DNA from: Methylorubrum populi
GTDB lineage: Bacteria; Pseudomonadota; Alphaproteobacteria; Rhizobiales; Beijerinckiaceae
Direction of reading: 5' to 3'
Assembly: GCA_020741775.1 (NCBI GenBank)
Contig: DYYG01000057.1
Span: 1-43,346 of the forward strand
DNA length: 43,346 nt
The translations under genes were made by a program, and so were the position numbers. Below, one piece after another: positions 15,226-23,881 of this stretch (position 1 is the stretch's first letter; each line of letters starts with the position of its first letter). The notes under the pieces were generated by a model that worked only from the letters and a program-made list of their open reading frames with translations, was not told the origin of the DNA and did no database searches.

Positions 15226-15636
15226 TCAGTATGTGGCGCGGCCATAGCCTGCGACCGGACGGTCGACGGGCTCATAGGCGGTGTAGCCGGCGGGGCGGCG
15301 GACCGAGCCCGTCACGATCTCGTCGGCCGCGCCGACCGTGCCTCCGACGACGGCGCCCGCCGCATTAGCGGTCCCGCCGACGATGCTGCCGGCCGCACCC
15401 AGCGTGCCGCCAACGATGGTGCCAGCCGCACCGGTCACACCACCGACGACATTGCCGACACCGCCGATCAGGCCGCCACGGTCACGCGCCGGGTCGATAT
15501 GCGCGCCCCATACGTTGAGGGTGCCATCCCGGTTGTAGCTGGCGCTGTCGGAATAGACCGACTGGGCAAGGCTCGGGGTGGCGGCGAGGCCGAGAGCCAG
15601 GGCGAGGGCGGCCGTGATCTTGGTGCTGGTGGTCAT
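15226..15636 (-). CDS. Secreted glycine-rich repeat protein
   Basis: ATG 15636 has GAGGAA five bases upstream. The 136-residue product carries a signal peptide ending LAQS near residue 25, a short Ser/Tyr/Asn-rich segment, then four to five imperfect 11-residue repeats of the type IVGGTLGAAGS between about residues 55 and 108. The tail is Tyr/Pro-rich. The small-residue repeats with a hydrophobic pair in each unit could form a glycine-zipper-like, membrane-associated or amyloid-like structure, but no function is known. A longer frame upstream (to 15756) lacks a signal and is unlikely. It diverges from polA with a long 518-bp gap. Confidence 0.72.
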   Translation of the reverse strand: MTTSTKITAALALALGLAATPSLAQSVYSDSASYNRDGTLNVWGAHIDPARDRGGLIGGVGNVVGGVTGAAGTIVGGTLGAAGSIVGGTANAAGAVVGGTVGAADEIVTGSVRRPAGYTAYEPVDRPVAGYGRATY

Positions 15637-16154
15637 GATCGTTCCTCTTCGTGTCTCTGCGGAAAGCGAGCGGCGGCCGTAAGCTGTATTGCTGTTCGGC
15701 TTGGCTGCTCTCCGTCTTCGATGAGGATGATCTGGGACCAATCTTTCGCGGGGCAATACACGTTTTGTCGCAGTGCGGTATGAATATATCGCACAATAGC
15801 CAGATCATGTCGGAAATTTGTTTCAGCGACATCATTTCTGGCTCCGAAATGTTTGACAGTTCAGAGGGTTCCGCCCACTGTCCGCGTCTGGCGCGTGCGG
15901 TGCACAAGCGCACATGGAGCCTATCTCTCAGCACGGCTCAGACACTGTTCGGCCCCGCTGCGAGCCTGCGAAGCCGTCACATGTCGCCGGATCGAAGCCG
16001 GAGCGACCAGCCTCCGCCCAATCTCCGCGACGAGAGAGTCGGGGACCTGCGGCATTTCCCGGCGCGGGGGCGATGTCCCGGACGGGGGAAAATGCTCTAT
16101 GCATCGGCACGGCCCGTTTCAGGGGCTTTCCGTTCGCCGATGGCTGTTCGACCG
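15637..16154. other. Divergent regulatory region before polA
   Basis: No gene supported. The stretch 15720-15860 is AT-richer and holds the dyad at 15773-15794. The polA frame stays open far into this region, but residues before 16155 have no PolA homology. Confidence 0.45.
15773..15794. promoter_or_regulatory. Candidate operator dyad between glycine-rich gene and polA
   Basis: GTGCGGTAT (15773-15781) and ATATCGCAC (15786-15794) form a 22-bp dyad with one mismatch and a 4-base centre, in the AT-rich core of the divergent gap. It lies about 137 bp upstream of the glycine-rich gene and 360 bp before polA. The binding factor is unknown. Confidence 0.3.
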
Positions 16155-19100
16155 ATGACCGACGAGATCCAAGCGCAACCGGACAAGCCCGTCGGTGCCG
16201 ACGACCGGGTGATCCTGGTCGATGGCTCGTCCTTCATTTTCCGGGCCTACTTCCAGTCGATCAATCAGGACCAGAAGTACAACACCCGTCCCTCGGACGG
16301 TCTGCCCACCGGCGCCGTGCGGCTGTTCTGCACCAAGATCGCGCAATTCCTGCAGGACGGGGCGGCGGGTGTAATGCCGACCCATCTCGGCATCGTCTTC
16401 GACAAATCCGAGGGCTCGTTCCGCAAGGAACTGTTCCCCGATTACAAGGGCCACCGCCCCGACGCGCCCGACGACCTCAAGCGGCAGATGCCGCTGATGC
16501 GCGACGCGGTGCGCGCCTTCGGCCTGCACGCGGTGGAGCTGGAGCGCTACGAGGCGGACGACCTGATCGCCACCTATGCCCGTCAGGCCGAGGCCCGGGG
16601 CGCCGAGGTCATCATCGTGTCCTCGGACAAGGACCTGATGCAACTCGTCTCCGACAGGATCCGCTTCTACGATTTCGAATCCGGCGCCAAGGGCAAGCCC
16701 GGCTACCGCCCCGAACGCAACCTCGACCGCGAGGCGATCATCGCCAAATGGGAGGGCCTGTCGCCGGAGCAGATCGGCGACGCCCTGGCCCTGATCGGCG
16801 ACACCTCGGACAACGTTCCGGGCGTTCCCGGCATCGGCCTCAAGACGGCGGCCGCTCTGATCAAGGAATATGGCAGCCTGGACCAGCTTCTGGATCGGGC
16901 AGGGGATATCAAGCAGCCCAAGCGCCGCGAGACGCTGCTGGCGAATATCGACCAAGCTCGGCTGTCACGGCGGCTGGTTGCCCTCGAAGAGAATGTGCCG
17001 GTGCCGGTGCCGCTCGATGACCTCGGCGTGCCGAAGCCCGATCCGCAGAAGCTGGTCGGCTTCCTCAAAGCGATGGAGTTCAACACCCTGACGCGGCGCA
17101 TCGCGCAGATGCTCCACGTCGATCCCGAGGCGGTGAAGCCCGATCCGGCCCTGCTGCCCGGCGCCCAGCCCCATGCCTACACCAATGCCGCCGGCGGCAG
17201 CGACGCGGTGCCGTTCTTCGGCGACGACGTGCCGGTCGATCCGGAAACGGCCGCCGCGCCCGAGCGCAAGGACGGCGCGGCCCCGCCAGAGGGCGGCGAG
17301 GTCGATCCCTTCGCCGATCTCGATTTGCCGGATCAGGCGCCCAAGAAGCGTGGGCCCGGCGAGCCGACGCCCTCGACCCTGGTCGCCGCCCGCGCGGCGG
17401 AAGCGGTGAAGCCCTTCGACACCGGCGCCTACGAGACGATCTCTACGGTCGCGCAGCTCGAGGCCTGGATCACGGAGGCTTACGAAGCCGGGGTGATCGC
17501 CGTCGATACCGAGACCGATGCGCTGGATGCCGCCAAGGCCGGGCTCGTCGGTGTCTCCCTCGCGACCGCTCCGGGCCGGGCGGCCTATATCCCGCTGGCC
17601 CACGTCAAGCCGGAAGGGAAGGGGGGCGACCTGTTCGGAGACGGGGGCGGGGAGGGAACCGAGGCCGAGGGGCCGCCGCAGCAGATCGACCTCGACACCG
17701 CCCTCAGATTGCTCAAGCCGCTGCTCGAGGATCCGGGCACGCTCAAGGTCGGGCAGAACCTGAAATACGATCTCTCGGTGCTGCACCGCTACGGCATCGA
17801 CGTGGCGCCCTTCGACGACACGATGCTGATCTCCTACGTGCTCGATGCCGGCAAGGGCGGGCACGGCATGGATGAGCTCGCCCGCCGCCATCTCGGGCAC
17901 CAGCCGATCACCTTCGCCGATGTCGCCGGCACCGGCCGCAACAAGGTGACCTTCGAGCGTGTCGCCATCGACAAGGCCACGGCCTATGCGGCGGAGGATG
18001 CCGACGTCACCTTGCGCCTGTGGCGGATGATGAAGCCGCGCCTCGTCGCCGAACGCCGGGTGACCGTCTACGAGACGCTGGAGCGGCCCCTGGTGCCGGT
18101 CCTGGCCCGGATGGAGCGGGCGGGCATCCGCATCGACCGCAATATGCTGAGCCGCCTCTCCGGCGACTTCTCGCAGATTCTGGCCCGCCTCGAAGAAGAG
18201 ATCCAAGAGGATGCGGGGGAGAAATTCCAGGTCTCCTCGCCCAAGCAGATCGGCGACGTGCTGTTCGGCAAGATGGGCCTGCCCGGCGCCAAGAAGACGC
18301 CCTCGGGCCAATGGGCGACACCCGCGACCCTGTTGGAGGAACTTGCTCAGGCCGGCCACGAACTCCCGAAGAAGATCCTGAACTGGCGCCAGCTCGCCAA
18401 GCTGAAATCGACCTATACCGATTCGTTGCAGGAGCATGCCGACCGGGAGACGAACCGGGTCCACACCTCCTTCTCCCTCGCCGCGACGACCACGGGCCGC
18501 CTGTCCTCATCCGAGCCCAACCTGCAGAACATCCCGATCCGCACGGAGGAGGGCCGCCGCATCCGCCGCGCCTTCGTCGCGCCGGAGGGCAAGAAGCTGA
18601 TCTCGGCCGATTACTCGCAGATCGAGCTGCGCCTGCTCGCGCATATCGCCGACATCCCGCAGCTGCGCGAGGCGTTCGAGCAGGGGCTCGACATTCACGC
18701 GGCGACGGCCTCGGCCATGTTCGGCGTACCCCTGGACCAGATGACCGGCGATCTGCGGCGCCGGGCCAAGACCATCAATTTCGGCATCATCTACGGCATC
18801 TCGGCCTTCGGGCTGGCCGACCGCCTCGGCATCGGCCGCGAGGAGGCGTCCGCCTTCATCAAGCAATATTTCGAGCGCTTCCCCGGCATCCGCGACTACA
18901 TCGACACCACCAAGAAGTCGTGCCGCGAGAAGGGGTATGTGACGACCCTGTTCGGCCGCGTCTGCCACTATCCGCAGATCCGCTCCAACAACCCGTCCGA
19001 GCGGGCGAGCGTGGAGCGCCAAGCCATCAACGCCCCGATTCAGGGCACCGCCGCCGACATCATCCGTCGGGCCATGACGCGAATGGAGGAGGCGCTGGAG

Positions 19101-19295
19101 GCCAAACGGCTCACCGCGCGGATGCTGCTGCAGGTGCACGACGAACTGGTGTTCGAGGTGCCCGACGACGAGGTCGAGGCGACGATTCCCGTCATCGCCG
19201 AGGTGATGGAGCAGGCGCCCGCGCCGGCCCTCACCTTGAGCGTGCCGCTGGTGGTCGAGGCGCGGGCGGCGGGGAATTGGGAGGAGGCGCACTGA
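16155..19295 (+). CDS. polA: DNA polymerase I
   Basis: The start at ATG 16155 gives 1046 residues, a long PolA with all three domains. The 5'-nuclease begins VILVDGSSFIFRAYF and shows ERYEADDLIATYA, VSSDKDLMQLV and GDTSDNVPGVPGIGLKTA. A charged linker leads to a proofreading domain that looks active, with DTETDALD near residue 450, VGQNLKYDLSVL and YAAEDADVTL. The polymerase has motif A SADYSQIELR (D819), motif B RRAKTINFGIIYG and motif C QVHDELVFEV (D996). It fills gaps in lagging-strand and excision repair synthesis. An in-frame ATG at 16140 is possible; residues further upstream are not conserved. The gene stands alone and is followed by a long palindromic element. Confidence 0.97.
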   Translation: MTDEIQAQPDKPVGADDRVILVDGSSFIFRAYFQSINQDQKYNTRPSDGLPTGAVRLFCTKIAQFLQDGAAGVMPTHLGIVFDKSEGSFRKELFPDYKGHRPDAPDDLKRQMPLMRDAVRAFGLHAVELERYEADDLIATYARQAEARGAEVIIVSSDKDLMQLVSDRIRFYDFESGAKGKPGYRPERNLDREAIIAKWEGLSPEQIGDALALIGDTSDNVPGVPGIGLKTAAALIKEYGSLDQLLDRAGDIKQPKRRETLLANIDQARLSRRLVALEENVPVPVPLDDLGVPKPDPQKLVGFLKAMEFNTLTRRIAQMLHVDPEAVKPDPALLPGAQPHAYTNAAGGSDAVPFFGDDVPVDPETAAAPERKDGAAPPEGGEVDPFADLDLPDQAPKKRGPGEPTPSTLVAARAAEAVKPFDTGAYETISTVAQLEAWITEAYEAGVIAVDTETDALDAAKAGLVGVSLATAPGRAAYIPLAHVKPEGKGGDLFGDGGGEGTEAEGPPQQIDLDTALRLLKPLLEDPGTLKVGQNLKYDLSVLHRYGIDVAPFDDTMLISYVLDAGKGGHGMDELARRHLGHQPITFADVAGTGRNKVTFERVAIDKATAYAAEDADVTLRLWRMMKPRLVAERRVTVYETLERPLVPVLARMERAGIRIDRNMLSRLSGDFSQILARLEEEIQEDAGEKFQVSSPKQIGDVLFGKMGLPGAKKTPSGQWATPATLLEELAQAGHELPKKILNWRQLAKLKSTYTDSLQEHADRETNRVHTSFSLAATTTGRLSSSEPNLQNIPIRTEEGRRIRRAFVAPEGKKLISADYSQIELRLLAHIADIPQLREAFEQGLDIHAATASAMFGVPLDQMTGDLRRRAKTINFGIIYGISAFGLADRLGIGREEASAFIKQYFERFPGIRDYIDTTKKSCREKGYVTTLFGRVCHYPQIRSNNPSERASVERQAINAPIQGTAADIIRRAMTRMEEALEAKRLTARMLLQVHDELVFEVPDDEVEATIPVIAEVMEQAPAPALTLSVPLVVEARAAGNWEEAH

Positions 19296-19337
19296 GGGCT
19301 CGTGCACCTGCGGCGCTTTTCTGGAAGACTCCATCGT

Positions 19338-19469
19338 TCCTCATGCTGAGGAGCTGCCTCAGCAGCCTCGAAGCGCGCCGCGACGTTCGTCCCAAGCGAT
19401 CGCTGCCATGGGACGCGCGTTGCGGCGTGCTTCGAGGCCGCGCATGCGCGCGGCACCTCAGCATGAGGA
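19338..19469. repeat. Nested palindromic element between polA and nfi
   Basis: Three concentric pairs of arms: TCCTCATGCTGAGG (19338-19351) with CCTCAGCATGAGGA (19456-19469), GCCTCGAAGC (19365-19374) with GCTTCGAGGC (19429-19438), and CGTCCCA (19388-19394) with TGGGACG (19409-19415). It resembles the CCTCATGNTGAGG-type extragenic palindromes scattered through genomes of Hyphomicrobiales (memory-based). It lies between convergent polA and nfi and could also stop transcription from both sides. Confidence 0.75.
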
Positions 19470-19495
19470 GCGTCATAATTTCCCAAAAAGGGCGA

Positions 19496-20158
19496 TCAGA
19501 AATCACCCGCCGTCTTGTGCGCGAGGCGGATCGGCTCCGGCAGGCGGAACTTCGGCGAGCAGGCCAGCACCAGTTCGACCGCGCTCGGGATGTCGGCGAG
19601 ATGCCCCGGTGAGATAAAGAGCGGGTGCTTGCCCGTGCGGGTGCGGACCACGGCACCGATGGTTTCGCCCCGGTCGATGAGGGGCACATGCGCGCCCTTC
19701 TCCTCAGGGAGCGGCGCGTTGCTGCCGACGAGCCGCGTCTTGCCGACGCCGATGGTCGGGCGCTCCAGCCACAGGCCCATATGGCTGGCAATGCCGATGC
19801 GGCGGGGATGGGCGGTGCCCATGCCGTCGAACAGGAACACGTCGGGCTCCGTCCGCAGGCGCCCGAACGCTTCTTCCAGCACCGGCCCCTCTCGAAAACT
19901 CAGGAGGCCGGGAATGTAGGGAAACGGCGTCGGCCGTTCGGCGGTCGCCTTTTCGACGAGAAGGAAGCCCGGAAAGGTCACCACCACGACCGCCGCCCGA
20001 GAGCGCTCGTTCTTCACGCTGACATCGACGCCGGCCACCAGCCGCACCGCGCCGAGATCGATGGGCCGGTCGGCCACGATCTCGGTGCGAAGCCGGCGTT
20101 GGAGCGCGACCGCCTCGGCCGGCGTCAGGTCCCAGGCATGGCGCGGGTGAAGCTCCAT
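19496..20158 (-). CDS. nfi: Endonuclease V (deoxyinosine 3' endonuclease)
   Basis: The 220-residue protein has all EndoV blocks: AGVDVSVK near residue 43 with the first catalytic Asp, PYIPGLLSFREGP with the wedge Tyr and catalytic Glu, FLFDGMGTAHPRRIGIASHMG with the second Asp and His, and GVGKTRL. The enzyme nicks DNA one base 3' of deoxyinosine during repair of deaminated adenine. Length is normal. The start ATG at 20158 lies 12 bp after the ychF stop on the same strand, so nfi is probably the last gene of a ychF-nfi transcript. It converges on polA. Confidence 0.95.
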   Translation of the reverse strand: MELHPRHAWDLTPAEAVALQRRLRTEIVADRPIDLGAVRLVAGVDVSVKNERSRAAVVVVTFPGFLLVEKATAERPTPFPYIPGLLSFREGPVLEEAFGRLRTEPDVFLFDGMGTAHPRRIGIASHMGLWLERPTIGVGKTRLVGSNAPLPEEKGAHVPLIDRGETIGAVVRTRTGKHPLFISPGHLADIPSAVELVLACSPKFRLPEPIRLAHKTAGDF

Positions 20159-20170
20159 GCCGGTCTGTCC

Positions 20171-21268
20171 TCAGTTGGCGAAGCGGAAATGCAGGACGTC
20201 GCCGTCCTGCACCACATAATCCTTGCCCTCCAGCCGGAGCTTGCCGGCATCGCGGGCGCCGGCCTCGCCGTTCAGGCTCGTGTAATCCTTGAAGGCGATG
20301 GTCTCGGCCCGGATGAAGCCCTTCTCGAAGTCGGTGTGAATCACGCCGGCCGCGGCCGGGGCGCGGGTGCCCTTGGTGATGGTCCAGGCTCGCGCTTCCT
20401 TCGGGCCGACGGTGAAGTAGGTCACGAGACCGAGCAGGTCGTAGCCGGCGCGGATCACCCGGTTGAGGCCGGGCTCGGTCAGGCCGACGGCTTCCAGGAA
20501 CTCGGTCTGGTCGGCCACCGGCATCACCGCGATCTCGCTCTCGATCTTGGCCGAGACCACCACCGCCACGGCGCCCTCGGCCTTGGCGCGGCCGAACACC
20601 GCCTGCGAATGGGCATTGCCCTTGTCGGCATCCCCCTCGTCCACGTTGCAGACATAGAGCACGGGCTTGGCGGTCATCAGGCCGAGCTGCTGGAACAGGC
20701 GCTCTTCCTCCGGCTTGCGCTCGACCAGCCGGGCGGGCTTGCCGTCGCGCAGCAGCGGCAGGGCGCGGTTGACGAGGTCGAGGAACTCCTTGGCCTCCTT
20801 GTCGGATCCCTTGGCGCGCTTCTCCAGGGCGACGACCCGCTTCTCAAGGCTGTCGAGATCGGCCAGCATCAGCTCGGTCTCGATGGTCTCGATATCCGCG
20901 ATCGGATCGACCTTGCCGTCGACATGAGTGACGTCGCCATCCTCGAAGCAGCGCACCACGTGGGCGATGGCATCGACTTCACGGATATTGGCCAGGAACT
21001 GGTTGCCCAGCCCCTCGCCCTTCGAGGCGCCGCGCACGAGGCCGGCAATGTCGACGAAGGTCAGCCGCGTCGGGATGATCTCCTTGGAGCCCGCGATCCG
21101 GGCCAGATCGTCGAGACGCGGATCTGGCACCGCGACCTCGCCGACATTCGGCTCGATGGTGCAGAACGGGTAATTGGCAGCCTGGGCCGCCGCCGTCTGC
21201 GTCAGCGCGTTGAAGAGGGTCGACTTGCCGACGTTCGGCAGGCCGACGATGCCGCATTTGAAGCCCAT
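20171..21268 (-). CDS. ychF: Ribosome-binding ATPase/GTPase YchF
   Basis: The 365 residues are full length for YchF of the Obg superfamily. G1 is GLPNVGKSTLFNALT at residues 8-22. G3 DIAGLVRGASKGEGLGNQFL has Leu where most GTPases carry Gln. The base-specificity motif is YVCNVDE instead of NKxD, as expected for ATP preference. A coiled-coil insert and a C-terminal TGS domain (FFTVG-type, YFTVGPKEARAWTI) follow. YchF binds ribosomes and affects stress responses and translation. A REP-like hairpin lies in the 180-bp gap to pth, so transcription may be separate from pth. Confidence 0.97.
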   Translation of the reverse strand: MGFKCGIVGLPNVGKSTLFNALTQTAAAQAANYPFCTIEPNVGEVAVPDPRLDDLARIAGSKEIIPTRLTFVDIAGLVRGASKGEGLGNQFLANIREVDAIAHVVRCFEDGDVTHVDGKVDPIADIETIETELMLADLDSLEKRVVALEKRAKGSDKEAKEFLDLVNRALPLLRDGKPARLVERKPEEERLFQQLGLMTAKPVLYVCNVDEGDADKGNAHSQAVFGRAKAEGAVAVVVSAKIESEIAVMPVADQTEFLEAVGLTEPGLNRVIRAGYDLLGLVTYFTVGPKEARAWTITKGTRAPAAAGVIHTDFEKGFIRAETIAFKDYTSLNGEAGARDAGKLRLEGKDYVVQDGDVLHFRFAN

Positions 21269-21280
21269 GGCTGGTCCTAA

Positions 21281-21325
21281 GCAGGTTTCGCAAAAGTGGC
21301 CGCCGGTTTTGCGATCAAAACCTGC
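21281..21325. repeat. REP-like hairpin between pth and ychF
   Basis: GCAGGTTT (21281-21288) pairs with AAACCTGC (21318-21325), and CGCAAAA (21289-21295) with TTTTGCG (21307-21313). A 4-base ATCA bulge sits on one side and the central loop is GC-rich. I recall this CGCAAAAGTGG...TTTTGCGATCAAAACCTGC type as a dispersed repeat in Hyphomicrobiales. A related half, GCGCAAAAGTGG, occurs near 13172. Confidence 0.6.
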
Positions 21326-21448
21326 GACACAACAAGAACCGAAGCGGACGAAGCGTTGGCGTGCCGACGCAAGTCTGCCGAAGGGTCCGTGGTGATCGGT
21401 CGGAAGCCGCGCCCGGAAGGGGTTCCATCGGGGTCCGGCGGGCCTCTG

Positions 21449-22081
21449 TCAATTCGCGTCTTTGGCCTTGGCTCGGCCGGCTTCGGCGGGGGTCTTCACC
21501 GCATCCCAGCCGCGCCCGGCCATGGCGAGGTGGACCTTGTTCTGGAAGCTCGCATCCTCGCCCGCCGCGAGCAGCGGGGCATGGTCGGCGGTGGCGCGGC
21601 AGAGATCCTCGACCCACGGCTCCTCGGACTTGGCGAAGTCGTTGAGCACGTAGGCATGCACCAGCGCTTTGTCGCCGGGATGGCCGATGCCGAGCCGGAC
21701 CCGGCGATAATCGTTGCCGCAGAGCGCCGTGATCGAGCGCAGGCCGTTATGTCCGGCATTGCCGCCGCCGAGCTTCACCCGGAGCTTGGCCGGGGCGAGA
21801 TCGAGTTCGTCGTGCAGCACGATCACGTCGGCGAGCGGGATCTTGAAGAAGCGCTGCGCCTCGCCGACCGAGCGGCCGGACTCGTTCATGAAGGTCTGGG
21901 GCTTGAGCAGGATGGCGCGCTCGGTGCCGAGCACGACCTCGGCGGCCTCGCCCTGGAAGCGGCGGCGGAACGGCGCCGCCCGGTGGACGCGGGCAATCTC
22001 GTCCACGGCCATGAAGCCGATATTGTGGCGGTTGCGCGCGTAGCGCTGGCCCGGATTTCCTAAGCCGACGATGAGCCGCAT
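21449..22081 (-). CDS. pth: Peptidyl-tRNA hydrolase
   Basis: From ATG 22081 the protein has 210 residues. It begins MRLIVGLGNPGQRYARNRHN, in which N10 and H20 are the conserved substrate and catalytic residues. KPQTFMNESGRSV, LHDELDLAPAKLRVKLGGG and the AGHNGLRSI block follow. It releases tRNA from prematurely dropped peptidyl-tRNA. The frame extends 20 codons upstream without conservation. It lies 102 bp downstream of rplY on the same strand, the standard rplY-pth order, with a hairpin between them that may lower pth expression. Confidence 0.97.
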   Translation of the reverse strand: MRLIVGLGNPGQRYARNRHNIGFMAVDEIARVHRAAPFRRRFQGEAAEVVLGTERAILLKPQTFMNESGRSVGEAQRFFKIPLADVIVLHDELDLAPAKLRVKLGGGNAGHNGLRSITALCGNDYRRVRLGIGHPGDKALVHAYVLNDFAKSEEPWVEDLCRATADHAPLLAAGEDASFQNKVHLAMAGRGWDAVKTPAEAGRAKAKDAN

Positions 22082-22115
22082 GAGCGCCCCCGGTCCCGTG
22101 CTCCGACAAATGGAA

Positions 22116-22141
22116 ATGCCCCGGCCGGGCGGCCGGGGCAT
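22116..22141 (-). terminator. Hairpin in the rplY-pth gap
   Basis: ATGCCCCGGCC (22116-22126) and GGCCGGGGCAT (22131-22141) form a perfect 11-bp stem with a 4-base loop. On the minus strand it is followed by TTCCATTTG, only moderately T-rich. It is likely a partial terminator or attenuator after rplY. Confidence 0.6.
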
Positions 22142-22183
22142 CTGTGTTTCCGTCGAGCAGGCGCCTGTGGCGCCCGTTCCGGC

Positions 22184-22870
22184 TTACGCCTCGGACTCGT
22201 TCTTCTCGCCGGTGGCCTCGGCCTCGGCGTCCGCCTTCTCCTCGGCGGCCTCGGCGGACTGCGCCTCGGCGATCGCGGCCTCCTCGGCCTCGACCTCGGC
22301 GCCGAGCACCGTCGGCGGCAGGATGTTCGCCACCGTGTCGGTCGGCTCGCCGGTGTAGCTGCCGGCCGGCAGGCGCAGGTCGGAGGCGTGGATCACGTCG
22401 CCGATCTCGCGGCCGGCGAGGTCGATCTCGACCGCGTCCGGGATCTGGTCCGGCGCCACCTCAAGGGAGAGCGTGTGCAGCGCGACGTTGAGCGTGCCAC
22501 CCTTCTTCTTGATGCCAGGCGCCTGATCCTCGTTCACGAAGTGGACGGGGACGTCGACCGTGACGGTCTGGCCGGAGACGACGCGCAGGAAATCGACGTG
22601 CAGCGGCACGCCCGAGACCGGGTCGAGCTGGAAGTCGCGCGGGATCGCGCGGGTCTTCTTGCCGCCGACGGTGATCTCGAACAGCGTGGTCTTGAAGCCG
22701 CCGGCGTAGATCAGGGTGCGGGTGCGGATGAGGTCGATGGCGATCGACTGCGGCGGCTGGTTGCCGCCGTAGATGACGGCGGGAATCTGGCCCTGGCGAC
22801 GAACGGCCCGGGCGGCCCCCTTGCCGACCCGGTCGCGTGCCACGGCCTCAAGCGTCTTGGTGGCGCTCAT
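22184..22870 (-). CDS. rplY: 50S ribosomal protein L25/general stress protein Ctc
   Basis: ATG 22870 follows AAGGA with good spacing and gives 228 residues. The N-terminal half is the 5S-rRNA-binding L25 fold (LEAVARDRVGKGAARAVRRQ, GQIPAVIYGG). The second half is the Ctc/TL5 beta domain (VDVPVHFVNEDQAPGIKKKG, LEVAPDQIPDAVEIDL). A long acidic Ala/Glu tail ends the protein, typical for alphaproteobacterial L25. It binds 5S rRNA in the large subunit. It heads the rplY-pth pair. Confidence 0.96.
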   Translation of the reverse strand: MSATKTLEAVARDRVGKGAARAVRRQGQIPAVIYGGNQPPQSIAIDLIRTRTLIYAGGFKTTLFEITVGGKKTRAIPRDFQLDPVSGVPLHVDFLRVVSGQTVTVDVPVHFVNEDQAPGIKKKGGTLNVALHTLSLEVAPDQIPDAVEIDLAGREIGDVIHASDLRLPAGSYTGEPTDTVANILPPTVLGAEVEAEEAAIAEAQSAEAAEEKADAEAEATGEKNESEA

Positions 22871-23038
22871 GGCGTGATCCTTTTCGAATTGATGGAGCCG
22901 GGCCAACGACAAAGGCCGCCCGAAGCGGACGGCCCGACCGTACCCAGCGCGCCCGTGCCTCCAAGGGTGTCTCAAGGGCGCGTGCGGGCCATACAGCCAA
23001 ACGCCTGCCGTGGCAACGCCGGCGCCCGCCGCCGCGGC

Positions 23039-23518
23039 CTATCGGTTACCGGTGGCCATGGTACGGCGCTGCTCGGCCTGCTGACTGGTCTCGGTGAAGT
23101 ACTTGGTGGCGTCGCCGAGCTGGACCGAGGGCTGGCAGTTCGGCGTACAGGAATAGGATTCCCGGTCGAGGCCGCGCTGCACCGTGATGATCGAGGCCTG
23201 CGGCGCCTGCACGCTGATGGTCGATTCGGCGAGCATCGCGCCCTTGCCGTCGAGGGCGATCAGATTGGTGCTGCCGAAGCTCTTGCCCGTCAGCACCACG
23301 ACGCCGTTCTTCTGCAGGGTGATGTCGGCGATCATCGGATTGCCGACCACGACGGTCTGCGTCTTTTCCGGCAGCCGGATCACCTTGGCGTTGTCGACCT
23401 GCACCGAGACCGTTCCCTGCGGCAGCGGCTCCGCGCTGGCGGAGACGGCGATCAGCATCGCCAGCATGGCCGATCCGGCTGAGCGGGCGACGTTTCGGGT
23501 GGGGCGCAGGCAGGGCAT
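23039..23518 (-). CDS. Secretin-N-like (pilus assembly N-terminal domain) secreted protein
   Basis: ATG 23518 starts a 159-residue protein with a signal peptide (cleavage around VSASA-EP). It consists mainly of one T2SS/T3SS pilus N-terminal domain (PF13629-type). Characteristic strings are VIRLPEKTQTVVVGNPMIAD and VVVLTGKSFGSTNLIALDGKG. The same domain opens CpaC at 25871, but the secretin part is missing. A Cys pair (SCTPNC) and a Gln-rich tail follow. It is transcribed away from flp. A role in Tad pilus assembly, perhaps as a periplasmic partner of CpaC, is inferred from location and domain. The frame extends upstream to 23602 without a signal. Confidence 0.78.
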   Translation of the reverse strand: MPCLRPTRNVARSAGSAMLAMLIAVSASAEPLPQGTVSVQVDNAKVIRLPEKTQTVVVGNPMIADITLQKNGVVVLTGKSFGSTNLIALDGKGAMLAESTISVQAPQASIITVQRGLDRESYSCTPNCQPSVQLGDATKYFTETSQQAEQRRTMATGNR

Positions 23519-23881
23519 GGCGATCGGTCCGGTCGCGCGAGGGGCGGGCGAGCAGCCCGCCCGGATTGCCCCGCATCGACGGGATGACGAGGCGGGGCAC
23601 ACGTCGCCGTTCCCGGGACAGAACAGGAAACTGGTGAAGGAACCGCTAACCCTCGAAGAGCCCCGTCAATCTGCCGGCTCCACGGTCACTTCATCAGAAA
23701 AAACCAGAGATTAATGAAACCGACCATTAACTTCATCTGCGAAGTTGCAAGTCCGGCTGGGTTTGGGAGATCGATTTAACTCAAACGCAACGCGTCGGGT
23801 TTATCTCTCGATCCGTCGCCGATCGGAGCTTTCGAAGACTTCTGACGGTCACCCGCTAGAATAGATTTCGTGGAGATTATC
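23519..23881. promoter_or_regulatory. Divergent regulatory region of the flp pilin gene
   Basis: No gene seen. The part 23690-23790 is AT-rich. It contains the dyad AACTTC-N6-GAAGTT (23729-23746), about 136 bp before the flp start, a candidate operator. I could not identify convincing promoter hexamers. Confidence 0.35.

Noticed and set aside
15651..16154. N-terminal extension of PolA by 168 codons
   Set aside because: The extension crosses a divergent promoter region, is not PolA-like, and the 5'-nuclease domain starts directly after ATG 16155.
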